A stretch of DNA of 17,953 nt from SZAS-79 sp038329645. GTDB lineage: Bacteria > Pseudomonadota > Gammaproteobacteria > Burkholderiales > SG8-39. This document shows, in pieces, positions 6,466 to 13,857 of the stretch. The DNA lies in NCBI GenBank assembly GCA_038329645.1, contig JBBQNG010000063.1:1-17953 (forward strand), in the 5' to 3' direction. A model generated the notes under the pieces. The model was not told the DNA's origin. It saw nothing but the letters and a program-made list of their open reading frames with translations, and did not search any database. A program made the translations under genes and the position numbers. Within the stretch, counting starts at the first letter, position 1. Every line of letters begins with the position of its first letter.

Positions 6466-7826
6466 GCGGCGGCGCGCTTCGTTACGGGCTCCAGTGCCCG
6501 CTCGACAGCCTGCGCAATCGCCAGGATGCGCCGGTCGGCACCAGCAAAGCCGGCGACGGAAAAGCCCACCGGAGCCTCGTCCGGACTGTGGCAAGGCAGC
6601 GTCGCCCCGCATCCGTCGAGCACATTGCCCAGGCCGGTGTTGCGCAGCAATCGCAGGTTCCAGCGGAAATACTCGTCGTCGCTCTTGTCGGTTTCGGCTA
6701 TCGTCGGCGCCACTGCGGGCACGGTGGGATACACCATCGCATCGTAGGGGGCGCAGAGCGCCTCGGCGGCGCGGATGAATTCCGCCCGATCGAAGCCGAG
6801 CTGGATGTAGTCGGCGGCGGAAAAATCCTTCGCAAGCACAACCCGCTTCGATACGCGCGGGTCGTAACCTGCGGCGCGGGTTTCAAGCCGTTTGCGATGG
6901 ATGAGATACGCCTCGGCACCCGCGAACCCGCCGTTTCTGTACAAATCCATCGACCGGTTGAAGAGCGGCGCGTCGACCTCGGTCACCAGCGCCCCCGCCT
7001 TCGAAAGCGTGGCAAGCGCGCGCTCGAAAGCCTTGCCTACCACCGGGTCGAGGTCCTCTGTGAGGAGGCCCTTGGGCACCATCAGGCGCAGGCCCGCGAG
7101 CGGCGGTACCTGCAGCGGTTCCGGCGCGATTCCGGCCAGGATTGCGTCGAACACGGCACAGCACGCCGCGCTGTTCGCCAGCGGACCCACGGAATCCAGT
7201 GTCCACGAAAGCGGAAACGCGCCCGCCTTCGGGATTCGGCTGGCTGTCGGCTTGAATCCGGCGACGCCGCAGAGCGCCGCGGGCAGCCGCACGGAGCCGC
7301 GCGTGTCGGAACCGAGCCCCATCGCGCACATGCCGTCGGCGACCGACACTGCCGCGCCCGACGAGGAGCCGCCCGGAACGCGTCCGGTTTTTCGGTCATA
7401 GGGATTTTTCGGCGTGCCGTAGTGCGGATTGAGACCGACGCCGCCAAAAGCGAACTCCACCATATTGGTGCGGCCCACGATTACGGCGCCCGCCGCTCGC
7501 AAGCGCGCCACAGCCGGAGCGTCGGCCTTCGCCGGCGCCGCATCGTCGAGGACCTTCGACCCGGCATGTGTCACATCGCCCGCGACGTCGTACAGGTCCT
7601 TCACCGAGACCGGGATGCCTTCGATCGGGGAGCGGACGATGCCCGCGCGGCGCAGCTTGTCCGAATGCGCGCCCTCGGCAAGCGCGGTTTCGGCGTAGGT
7701 CTTGATGAAGACGCGCGCGCCTTCGCCTGCTGGGTCGGCAATGCGCCCCAGCGCCTGCTCGACGAGCGATCGGCTCGTGAGCTTGCCATTGGCGAGTCCT
7801 TCGGCAAGTCCTGCGACAGTCCACAT
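6462..7826 (-). CDS. Amidase, amidase-signature family
   Basis: This 454-residue hydrolase carries the Ser-cisSer-Lys triad of the amidase signature family: K76 in PVSVKDLYD, cis-Ser S154 in GGSSSGAAV and the nucleophile S178 in GSDTRGSVRLPAALCG, with the family's 24-residue spacing between the serines. Such enzymes hydrolyse carboxamides; the substrate cannot be read from the sequence. It is unlikely to be GatA of the Asp/Glu-tRNA amidotransferase because no gatB or gatC is near and it lacks the usual GatA-length partner context. Allophanate hydrolase-like or indoleacetamide hydrolase-like activities are possible. It shares a transcript with bioC, whose coding sequence begins at its stop. 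The Shine-Dalgarno before the ATG is weak. Confidence 0.88.
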   Translation of the reverse strand: MWTVAGLAEGLANGKLTSRSLVEQALGRIADPAGEGARVFIKTYAETALAEGAHSDKLRRAGIVRSPIEGIPVSVKDLYDVAGDVTHAGSKVLDDAAPAKADAPAVARLRAAGAVIVGRTNMVEFAFGGVGLNPHYGTPKNPYDRKTGRVPGGSSSGAAVSVADGMCAMGLGSDTRGSVRLPAALCGVAGFKPTASRIPKAGAFPLSWTLDSVGPLANSAACCAVFDAILAGIAPEPLQVPPLAGLRLMVPKGLLTEDLDPVVGKAFERALATLSKAGALVTEVDAPLFNRSMDLYRNGGFAGAEAYLIHRKRLETRAAGYDPRVSKRVVLAKDFSAADYIQLGFDRAEFIRAAEALCAPYDAMVYPTVPAVAPTIAETDKSDDEYFRWNLRLLRNTGLGNVLDGCGATLPCHSPDEAPVGFSVAGFAGADRRILAIAQAVERALEPVTKRAAA

Positions 7827-7857
7827 GACCGGTTCGTCCGCTTCGGGGGAGGCGCAG

Positions 7858-7887
7858 ATTCTGCGGCGCGCCGCAATGCGGCGTCAA
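7858..7887 (-). promoter_or_regulatory. Candidate promoter of the amidase-bioC transcript
   Basis: On the minus strand TTGACG (7882-7887, five of six consensus matches) and CAGAAT (7858-7863, four of six) are separated by 18 bases. The -10 box ends about 31 bases before the amidase ATG. A perfect palindrome fills most of the spacer (separate entry). Confidence 0.4.
7862..7875. promoter_or_regulatory. Perfect 14-base palindrome, possible operator
   Basis: TGCGGCGCGCCGCA equals its own reverse complement. It lies inside the candidate amidase promoter, covering the downstream part of the spacer and touching the -10 box, where a bound repressor would block RNA polymerase. No cognate regulator is encoded nearby, and GC-rich genomes produce such palindromes by chance, so the operator role is inference. 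Confidence 0.35.
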
Positions 7888-7913
7888 CAAGCCCCGGCGG
7901 CTTGCCGCATAAT
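7884..7913 (+). promoter_or_regulatory. Candidate promoter of comF-trmL
   Basis: TCAACA (7884-7889, four of six) and CATAAT (7908-7913, five of six) are separated by 18 bases. The -35 overlaps the oppositely oriented amidase -35, so the two transcripts may share one regulatory core. The predicted transcription start, near 7920, falls almost on the comF ATG at 7922, which would give a near-leaderless message; this agrees with the absence of a Shine-Dalgarno there. Confidence 0.35.
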
Positions 7914-7921
7914 CGTTCACG

Positions 7922-8647
7922 ATGCGAACGTCTCCGATGCGCCCCTCCTTCTGGTCACGCGGCGCGACCGCCCTGGCCGAAGGAATCTTCGGCGGCACGT
8001 GCTACCTGTGCCGCGGCGCAAGCACGGGCACCCTTTGCGCACCTTGCAAGGCCGACCTGCCTTACCTGTCCCGCCCGCGCTGCCCGTCCTGCGGCCTGCC
8101 CACCATCGATGGCACGCTTTGCGGCCGGTGCCTTGGCGAGCGGCCGGCTTTCGACGCGACAGTTGCCGTGTTCGCGTACGCGTTTCCCGCCGATGTCCTG
8201 GTGCAGGGATTGAAATTTCGCAGCGAGTTGGCGCTGGCCCGCCTGCTCGCAGACGAAATGTGCGCGGAGATCCGCTCGGCATCGGGAGTCGCGGTGGACC
8301 TGGTCGTGCCGGTCCCGCTGCACGACTCGCGGCTGCGCGAGCGCGGCTACAACCAGTCGGTCGAAATTGCACGCGGCGTCGCATCGCGCCTGGACATCCC
8401 CGTTACGGTGGACGCCTGCCACAGGGTGCGCAACACCGCCGCGCAGCTGGGCCTGCCGGTAAACGAACGCCGCAAAAACGTGCGCGGCGCATTCAGCTGC
8501 ACGCGCGCGCTGGACGGTAAAACCGTGGCGGTCGTCGACGACGTGATGACCACCGGGGCGACGCTCAATGAGGTCGCCTCTACGCTCAAGCAATTCGGGG
8601 CGGTCCGGGTCGTGAACTGGGTCCTCGCGCGAACGCCGCCGGATTGA
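7922..8647 (+). CDS. comF: ComF family phosphoribosyltransferase-like protein
   Basis: The protein has 241 residues. The N-terminal part holds four CxxC pairs (C27/C30, C39/C42, C54/C57, C67/C70), probably zinc-binding. The C-terminal part is a type I phosphoribosyltransferase fold with the PRPP loop VVDDVMTTGAT (204-214) and the VPVPLH and RERGYNQS segments. ComF proteins are linked to transformation in naturally competent bacteria, where they act on imported single-stranded DNA; the exact reaction is unsettled, and presence here does not prove competence. ATG at 7922 and an in-frame ATG at 7937 are both possible starts; neither has a clear Shine-Dalgarno. The gene lies 13 bases ahead of trmL. 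ComF beside bioC is common in betaproteobacteria; here an amidase separates them. Confidence 0.93.
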   Translation: MRTSPMRPSFWSRGATALAEGIFGGTCYLCRGASTGTLCAPCKADLPYLSRPRCPSCGLPTIDGTLCGRCLGERPAFDATVAVFAYAFPADVLVQGLKFRSELALARLLADEMCAEIRSASGVAVDLVVPVPLHDSRLRERGYNQSVEIARGVASRLDIPVTVDACHRVRNTAAQLGLPVNERRKNVRGAFSCTRALDGKTVAVVDDVMTTGATLNEVASTLKQFGAVRVVNWVLARTPPD

Positions 8648-8660
8648 GCGGTCCGGGCCC

Positions 8661-9128
8661 ATGTTTCACATCGTCCTGTACGAGCCCGAGATCCCGCCCA
8701 ATACCGGCAACGTCATCCGGCTCGCCGCGAACACCGGTGCGCAACTGCACCTGGTGGAGCCGCTGGGCTTCTCGACAGAGGACCGCCAGCTCAGGCGCGC
8801 GGGCCTCGACTACCACGAGTTCGCGACGCTGCGAGTGCACGCAGACTGGCAAAGCTGCATCGCGGCGCTGGCGGGCGCACGCATGTTTGCGTGTTCGACG
8901 AAGGCGAGCGTGCGCCACACCGAACCGGCCTATATCGCCGGCGACGCGTTCGTGTTCGGCCCGGAAACCCGCGGCCTGCCCGAATCGCTTATCGCAAGCC
9001 TTCCGGAGCAGCAGCGCATCCGGCTGCCCATGCGCCCGGGCAACCGCAGCCTCAACCTGTCGAACGCCGTGGCGGTGACGATTTTCGAGGCGTGGCGCCA
9101 GTGCGGGTTCGCAGGCGCAGCGCAATGA
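8661..9128 (+). CDS. trmL: tRNA (cytidine(34)-2'-O)-methyltransferase TrmL
   Basis: This is a 155-residue SPOUT-class methyltransferase, a cytoplasmic dimer with a trefoil-knot SAM site. The family 2'-O-methylates the wobble base C34 or cmnm5U34 of tRNA-Leu species. Recognisable blocks are the N-terminal LYEPEIPPNTGNVIRLAANTG (7-27), FVFGPETRGLP (97-107) and the knot segment RSLNLSNAVAVTIFEAWRQ (129-147). The length matches the small TrmL family without an extra RNA-binding domain. It is probably co-transcribed with comF. It converges on gpsA with only seven bases between stop codons, and I see no terminator hairpin there. Confidence 0.95.
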   Translation: MFHIVLYEPEIPPNTGNVIRLAANTGAQLHLVEPLGFSTEDRQLRRAGLDYHEFATLRVHADWQSCIAALAGARMFACSTKASVRHTEPAYIAGDAFVFGPETRGLPESLIASLPEQQRIRLPMRPGNRSLNLSNAVAVTIFEAWRQCGFAGAAQ

Positions 9129-9135
9129 GCCCGCG

Positions 9136-10125
9136 CTAGCCTTCGCTCCGCGGATCGCGGGCAAGCAGCATTTGCAACGCAGCCCCAGGCGAGGTGGAGC
9201 CTTCAAGCACTGCGCTTACGGCGCGCGTAATCGGCATTTCGACCTGGTTGCGCTCGGCAAGCCTCAGCGCTTCGCGCGCGGAGCGCACACCCTCGGCCAC
9301 GTGCCCCAGCGTTGCAAGGATGGCCTCGAGCGGCTTGCCCTGCGCAAGCTCCAGGCCCACCTTGCGGTTGCGCGAGAGGGTGCCCGTCGCGGTAAGGATC
9401 AGGTCGCCCGCCCCCGTGAGACCCATGATCGTTTCGGCACTCGCGCCGAGCGCCACGCCGAGCCGCTGGATTTCGGCGAGGCCACGCGTGACGAGGGCCG
9501 CGCGCGCATTCTGGCCCAGGCCCATTCCGTCGGAGATCCCGACCGCGATTGCGAGCACGTTCTTTACCGCGCCGCCGATTTCGACCCCGACCAGGTCGGA
9601 CGTGTAGTAGATGCGCATGCGCCCGCCGTGCAGCAGTGCCGCCGTGCCGCGGGCGAATTCCGCATCCCGTGCGGCAAGCGTAAGCGCGCAAGGCAGGCCC
9701 TGCGCCACCTCAAGCGCGAACGATGGCCCCGACAAGGCCCCCGAGGCCGGCGCTTCGCCGCCGAAGACTTCGTCCACCACCTGGTGCGGCAGCAGACCGC
9801 TGCCTTCTTCAAATCCCTTGCACAGCCAAACCACCGGGATCCACGCGTTGCGCTCACGCAGCAATTGCGCGAGGGAGCGCAGTCCCGCCACCGGTGCAGC
9901 GAGCACGACCAGCCCCGCGTCGGAGATCGATTCCCCGAGGTCGGCCGTGATGCGGACCGCATCGGGAAGCGCAATTTCGGGCAAGTAACGCTGGTTGCGC
10001 CTCGCCGCGTCGATCGCGCCGGCCTGGGCTGGGTCGCGCGCCCACAGCGTGACCGTGTGGCGGGTAGCGAGCGCAGCGGCAAGAGCGGTGCCCCAAGCTC
10101 CGGCACCCAGGATCGCGGTTTTCAT
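9136..10125 (-). CDS. gpsA: Glycerol-3-phosphate dehydrogenase [NAD(P)+]
   Basis: This 329-residue cytoplasmic enzyme reduces dihydroxyacetone phosphate to sn-glycerol 3-phosphate, the backbone for phospholipids. It shows the Rossmann motif GAGAWG (7-12), K103 in WLCKGFE, LSGPSFALEVAQGLP, the catalytic K188 in GGAVKNVLAIAVG, and TGAGDLILTATGTLSRN. An in-frame TTG lies three codons upstream, but MKTAILGAGAWG is the standard family N-terminus, so I start at the ATG. It is the last gene of the rhodanese-grxC-secB-SH3 operon, 34 bases after the SH3 gene. Confidence 0.97.
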   Translation of the reverse strand: MKTAILGAGAWGTALAAALATRHTVTLWARDPAQAGAIDAARRNQRYLPEIALPDAVRITADLGESISDAGLVVLAAPVAGLRSLAQLLRERNAWIPVVWLCKGFEEGSGLLPHQVVDEVFGGEAPASGALSGPSFALEVAQGLPCALTLAARDAEFARGTAALLHGGRMRIYYTSDLVGVEIGGAVKNVLAIAVGISDGMGLGQNARAALVTRGLAEIQRLGVALGASAETIMGLTGAGDLILTATGTLSRNRKVGLELAQGKPLEAILATLGHVAEGVRSAREALRLAERNQVEMPITRAVSAVLEGSTSPGAALQMLLARDPRSEG

Positions 10126-10159
10126 CCGAGGCAAGGCGGCAGTTGCGCGCGGCCGCGGG

Positions 10160-10594
10160 CTAGAGGCCCCAGACCTGGCTGGACTTCAGGTAGCCGTTGG
10201 ATCCGTCGGCATGTTTTACGCGCAACCATCCGCCGGGGACGATCTCGACCAGGTCGAGGGCGACGTGCTGCGTCGCCTGGAACACGACCGGCGCGCCGTC
10301 CTCGGCGCGGTTGCGCACGTCGGCAGCGGGAGCGGTGACGATCACCATGCGTCGCTCGAGCAGCGCTTTCTTCTCGACCCAGGACAGCGTGCCGGTGTGG
10401 TCGCGCACCTTGACCCAGGCGTCGAGGTTGACGATCACCTCCACGGGGTAATAGCGGGAAGCGACAAATACCGGAGTCGACGCCCGCGACGGCGCGTCGT
10501 ACATCACGACCGCGTTCTCGCCAACGCTGCGGAAGTCCGCCGCCTGCGCGGTCGCCGCGCAGGCCAGGGCCACCGCTGCGAAAGCCGCGCGCAT
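10160..10594 (-). CDS. Exported bacterial SH3-domain protein
   Basis: The protein has 144 residues with a short signal peptide (1-18, AQA-AD) and two bacterial SH3-like repeats. The first spans about 21-77 (ENAVVMYDAPS, WVKVRDHTGTLSWVEKKAL). The second spans about 83-144 (ADVRNRAEDG, GWLRVKHADGSNGYLKSSQVWGL). The pattern fits the DUF1058/SH3_4 group of periplasmic proteins thought to bind cell-wall components. No catalytic domain is present. It starts two bases after the secB stop and precedes gpsA, so it is part of that operon. Its function is unknown. Confidence 0.85.
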   Translation of the reverse strand: MRAAFAAVALACAATAQAADFRSVGENAVVMYDAPSRASTPVFVASRYYPVEVIVNLDAWVKVRDHTGTLSWVEKKALLERRMVIVTAPAADVRNRAEDGAPVVFQATQHVALDLVEIVPGGWLRVKHADGSNGYLKSSQVWGL

Positions 10595-10596
10595 GG

Positions 10597-11058
10597 CTAG
10601 TGCGCGATCTCGATCCGGGGCGCGTCACCGGCGCCCTGTTGCTGCTGCCGCTGCATGTAGAGCGCCTCGAACGACACGGGCGCGAGCAGCACCGGCGGAA
10701 AGCCGCCGCGCGTTACGAGGTCGGAGACCGCCTCGCGCACATACGGGTAAAGGATCGTCGGGCAGCCGATGCCGAGCAGCGGGTCGAGCTCTTCGGCCGG
10801 CACATTGACGATCGAGAACAGGCCCGCCTGCGCGACTTCGGCCAGGAACATCGTCTTGTCGCCCGCCTTGGCCGTCACGGTCACGGTCACGACCACCTCG
10901 TAGAGCGCGTCCGACACGTGCTGCGACTCGTTGTGGATCTGGACATCGAGTTGCGGCGAGTCGGCCTGCAGGAAGACCTGCGGGGCGTTCGGCAGCTCGA
11001 GCGAAAGGTCCTTCACGTAGAGCTTCTCGATGTTGAAGGACGCCTGCGGTTCGGCCAT
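10597..11058 (-). CDS. secB: Protein-export chaperone SecB
   Basis: This 153-residue cytoplasmic tetramer keeps preproteins unfolded and hands them to SecA. FNIEKLYVKDLSLELPNAP at the start, FLAEVAQAGLFSI, LGIGCPTILYPYVREAVSDLVTRGGFPPVLLAPV and FEALY are typical. Length is normal. The ATG is preceded by AAAGGA at about 5 bases. The gene sits between grxC (32-base gap) and the SH3-domain gene, the usual grxC-secB-gpsA neighbourhood of betaproteobacteria. Confidence 0.98.
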   Translation of the reverse strand: MAEPQASFNIEKLYVKDLSLELPNAPQVFLQADSPQLDVQIHNESQHVSDALYEVVVTVTVTAKAGDKTMFLAEVAQAGLFSIVNVPAEELDPLLGIGCPTILYPYVREAVSDLVTRGGFPPVLLAPVSFEALYMQRQQQQGAGDAPRIEIAH

Positions 11059-11090
11059 GTGAATCCTTTGCGGGTTGTATGGTTGCGCTG

Positions 11091-11351
11091 TCAGCCGGCG
11101 GCAAGCAGGGGATCGAGCTTGCCCGTGCGATCAAGCGCCTGCAGTTCGTCGCAGCCGCCGACGTGAGTGTCGCCTATCCAGATTTGCGGCACCGTGCGGC
11201 GGCCGCTCTTCTGCGCCATTTCGGCGCGTCGCTGCGGCTCGAGGTCGACGCGGATCTTTTCGATGCCGGCGACGCCCTTGTCGACCAGCAGCCGTTCCGC
11301 GGCGATGCAATAAGGACAGGTCGCCGTCACGTACATGGTCACCCTGGACAT
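11091..11351 (-). CDS. grxC: Glutaredoxin 3
   Basis: This 86-residue thioredoxin-fold oxidoreductase is reduced by glutathione. The active site is CPYC (C12, C15), with the cis-proline motif TVPQ (53-56) and the glutathione-binding GGCDEL (65-70); C67 corresponds to the third cysteine of E. coli Grx3. It begins one base after the stop codon of the rhodanese gene, so the two are likely translationally coupled. Confidence 0.96.
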   Translation of the reverse strand: MSRVTMYVTATCPYCIAAERLLVDKGVAGIEKIRVDLEPQRRAEMAQKSGRRTVPQIWIGDTHVGGCDELQALDRTGKLDPLLAAG

Positions 11352-11352
11352 G

Positions 11353-11760
11353 CTATTTCACCACCGGCAGGCCGGCCTGCTGCCATGCCGGGAAGCCGCC
11401 CGAGAGGTTGACGACGTTGGCGAAACCGCGTGCGCGCAGGACTGCAGCCGCCTTGGATGCCCGGCTGCCGTCGCCGCAAAGCACGATTACCGGCTTGGCC
11501 TTGTGCCTGTCGAGCTCGCCGGCACGTGCCTCGATGCTGGCAAGCGGGATGTTCTTGGCGCCCAGCATGTGGCCGCCTGCGTACTCGGCGGTGTCGCGCA
11601 CATCCAGCACCAGCGCGTCCTCGCGGTTGATGAGCTGCGTGGCTTCCAGCGTGCCCACCCAGGGGCCGCCCGCGCCGCGGCGCAGATAGGGCCAAACCAG
11701 CATCGCGCCGGAAACGAACGCCACCGCAATCAGCATGATGTTGTTCTTGACGAATTCCAA
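11353..11760 (-). CDS. Membrane-anchored rhodanese-like sulfurtransferase
   Basis: The protein has 135 residues from a TTG start: an N-terminal helix (about 7-25) and one rhodanese domain with LDVRD (52-56), the catalytic C95 in VLCGDGSRA, and NLSGGFPAWQQAGLPV near the end. Single-domain rhodaneses transfer sulfane sulfur or sense redox state; the substrate is unknown. The frame is open to an upstream ATG at 11898, but that segment has no family resemblance and overlaps the gpmA start. TTG at 11760 gives the family-like MEFVKNNI start. No Shine-Dalgarno supports it; an ATG at residue 9 is the alternative but would begin inside the helix. It is the first gene of the grxC-secB-gpsA operon. Confidence 0.87.
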   Translation of the reverse strand: MEFVKNNIMLIAVAFVSGAMLVWPYLRRGAGGPWVGTLEATQLINREDALVLDVRDTAEYAGGHMLGAKNIPLASIEARAGELDRHKAKPVIVLCGDGSRASKAAAVLRARGFANVVNLSGGFPAWQQAGLPVVK

Positions 11761-11811
11761 GGGGATCGGAAAGGAGTCCAAAGGCGCCGGAGGGGAGGAA
11801 GCAGGGAGGCT

Positions 11812-11817
11812 ATTATA
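11812..11817 (-). promoter_or_regulatory. Consensus -10 box for the rhodanese-grxC-secB-SH3-gpsA operon
   Basis: The minus strand reads a perfect TATAAT about 52 bases before the proposed TTG start, in the 132-base divergent gap with gpmA. No recognisable -35 lies 16-18 bases upstream, so an activator or a weak promoter is possible. On the plus strand the same AT-rich patch reads TAGAAT (11816-11821), which could serve gpmA, also without a good -35. Confidence 0.4.
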
Positions 11818-11892
11818 GAATATGAAGCCGCGACCGACCGGCTGCGCGGTAGCGGAGACCGAGTTGCGCGCATCCCTTGTTTCGACCCTCCA

Positions 11893-12642
11893 ATGCACAA
11901 ACTAGTTCTGCTGCGTCATGGCGAATCCGACTGGAATCGCGAGAACCGGTTCACCGGCTGGACCGACGTGGACCTGTCGGCCAAGGGCGTTGAGGAAGCG
12001 CGGGCCGGCGGAAAGCTGCTCAAGTCCGGAGGCTACGAGTTCGACCTGGCGTTCACCTCGGTGCTGCGCCGGGCGATCAAGACCCTCTGGCTGGCGCTGG
12101 AAGAGATGGACCGCATGTGGGTCCCGATCGAGCACAGCTGGCGCCTGAACGAGCGCCACTACGGCGCCTTGCAGGGCCTCAACAAGGCCGAGACGGCGGC
12201 GAAGTTCGGCGAGGCCCAGGTGCTCGTCTGGCGCCGCAGCTACGACACCCCGCCGCCGGCGTTGGACAAGACCGATCCGCGCTACCCCGGCGGCGACCCG
12301 CGCTATACGGGTCTGTCCGAGACCGAACTGCCGCTGACCGAGTGCCTCAAGGACACCGTGGCGCGGGTCCTGCCGTACTGGAACGCGACGATTGCGCCTG
12401 CCGTGCGCAGCGGCCGGCGCGTGGTGATCGCGGCGCACGGCAATTCGATCCGCGCACTGGTGAAATATTTGGACGGCGTCGCCGATGCCGACATCGTCGG
12501 CCTCAACATCCCCACCGGCATCCCACTGGTCTACGAGCTCGATGCGGCGTTGAAGCCCCTGCGCAATTATTACCTCGGCGATCCGGCCGAAGTCGAAAGG
12601 CGCATCGCGGCGGTCTCAAGCCAGGGGAAGGCGAAAGCCTGA
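11893..12642 (+). CDS. gpmA: 2,3-bisphosphoglycerate-dependent phosphoglycerate mutase
   Basis: This 249-residue glycolytic enzyme interconverts 3- and 2-phosphoglycerate through a phosphohistidine. The phosphorylated H9 lies in LRHGESDWN, with E87 (LNERHYG) and H182 (AAHGNS) completing the active site. RFTGWTDVDLS and the long YDTPPP loop are typical of the cofactor-dependent enzyme. The frame is open far upstream, but the family start MHKLVLLRHG fixes the ATG. No Shine-Dalgarno precedes it (the bases read CCCTCCA). It begins the gpmA-envC-ctpA-moeB run and ends three bases before the envC-like gene. Confidence 0.97.
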   Translation: MHKLVLLRHGESDWNRENRFTGWTDVDLSAKGVEEARAGGKLLKSGGYEFDLAFTSVLRRAIKTLWLALEEMDRMWVPIEHSWRLNERHYGALQGLNKAETAAKFGEAQVLVWRRSYDTPPPALDKTDPRYPGGDPRYTGLSETELPLTECLKDTVARVLPYWNATIAPAVRSGRRVVIAAHGNSIRALVKYLDGVADADIVGLNIPTGIPLVYELDAALKPLRNYYLGDPAEVERRIAAVSSQGKAKA

Positions 12643-12645
12643 GCG

Positions 12646-13833
12646 ATGCGGGTCGCGCCGTTCCTCGCGGCCGCCATGTTTTCGAGCGCGATCGCCGCGG
12701 CGGCGCCGAAGGAGGCCGAGGACCTCGCCGCGCTACGCACGCGCATCGAATCGCTCAAGTCCGAGCTCGACCAGAAGGAAGCCTCCCGGCGCGAGTCGCG
12801 CGACGCCCTGCGCGAATCGGAGCGTGCGATCTCGGACGCAAACCGCGAACTGGGGTCGCTCGAAACCGAAAGCCGCGCCGCCCAGGAAGCGCTGAAATCA
12901 CTCACCCTGCGCCGCCGCGGGCTGGCCGAAGGCCAGGAAAAGCAGCAGGCAGCCCTTGCTCGCATGTTCGCGGCGCGTTACGCCGCCGGGCCGCCGGACA
13001 TCCTGCGCATCGCGCTCTCCGGGGACGACCCCAACGACGCCGCCCGCGAACTCCACTACCTCGGGATGGTCTCCCGAGCCGCGGCGCGCCTGCTCGGCCG
13101 GTTCCGCGCCGACGCCCGCGAGCTCGAAAAAGTCACCCTTGAGGCGAGCGAAAAGGCTGCCCAGCTCGACGTCATCGAAGCGGGCAAGCGCACCGAGCGG
13201 CAGAAAATCGTGGCCGAATCGAAGGCCCGCCGGCGCGTACTCGACCAGCTGGCCGGCGATATCCGCGCCGGGCGCAGGGAAATCAAAGGACTGGTGGCCG
13301 ACGAGTCGCGGCTGTCCAGGCTGGTGGAGGAAATCGGCAAGCTGCTAACCGCCAAGCCCGGCGCCGGCTACGCCCGCCTGCGCGGCACGCCGACCGAAAA
13401 AGTCCCGGAAGCCGGGCAGGCGGGTGCCGACGGGGCCTTTTCACGTCTGCGCGGCAAACTTCGGTTACCTGTTCGCGGGGAACTACTGAGCCGCTTCGGC
13501 AGTCCACGTACTGAAGGCAACGGCAGTTCGAAAGGGGTATTCATCCGATCCATCGAGGGCCAGCAAGTCCGTTCGATCGCTTCGGGCCGGGTGGTGTTTG
13601 CGGACTGGATGCGCGGTTTCGGCAACCTGCTGATCGTGGACCACGGAGAAACCTACCTTTCGGTCTACGGCAACAACGAAGCGCTACTCAAGCAACCCGG
13701 CGACGCGGTCGCCGCCGGGGAGCCGATAGCCACCGTCGGGAGCACGGGTGGCAGCGCCGAAACGGGCTTATACTTTGAATTGCGCCATCTCGGAAAGGCT
13801 TTCGACCCACTGCGCTGGTCGAACCTCAAGTAG
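12646..13833 (+). CDS. envC: EnvC-like murein hydrolase activator (degenerate M23 domain)
   Basis: The protein has 395 residues: a signal peptide (about 1-20), a long charged coiled coil (about 22-235), a flexible linker and a C-terminal LytM/M23 domain (about 272-393). In EnvC this domain activates periplasmic amidases during septum splitting and does not cut peptidoglycan itself. The zinc ligands of active M23 peptidases are missing: KGVFIRS (296-302) replaces HxGxD, YGN replaces YxH at 341-343, and LYFEL has Y376 in place of the usual histidine. This supports an activator role. It is likely co-transcribed with gpmA and ctpA. Confidence 0.9.
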   Translation: MRVAPFLAAAMFSSAIAAAAPKEAEDLAALRTRIESLKSELDQKEASRRESRDALRESERAISDANRELGSLETESRAAQEALKSLTLRRRGLAEGQEKQQAALARMFAARYAAGPPDILRIALSGDDPNDAARELHYLGMVSRAAARLLGRFRADARELEKVTLEASEKAAQLDVIEAGKRTERQKIVAESKARRRVLDQLAGDIRAGRREIKGLVADESRLSRLVEEIGKLLTAKPGAGYARLRGTPTEKVPEAGQAGADGAFSRLRGKLRLPVRGELLSRFGSPRTEGNGSSKGVFIRSIEGQQVRSIASGRVVFADWMRGFGNLLIVDHGETYLSVYGNNEALLKQPGDAVAAGEPIATVGSTGGSAETGLYFELRHLGKAFDPLRWSNLK

Positions 13834-13857
13834 ATCGGCCTCCAGGAGCGAACCACC

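Noticed and set aside
6588..8213. A 541-codon plus-strand open frame spanning the amidase and the start of comF
   Set aside because: It crosses an intergenic promoter region and two genes on different strands, and its Arg/Ala/His-rich translation has no family resemblance.
9129..9135. A terminator between the convergent trmL and gpsA genes
   Set aside because: The gap is only seven bases and no stable hairpin with a T run is seen around it on either strand.
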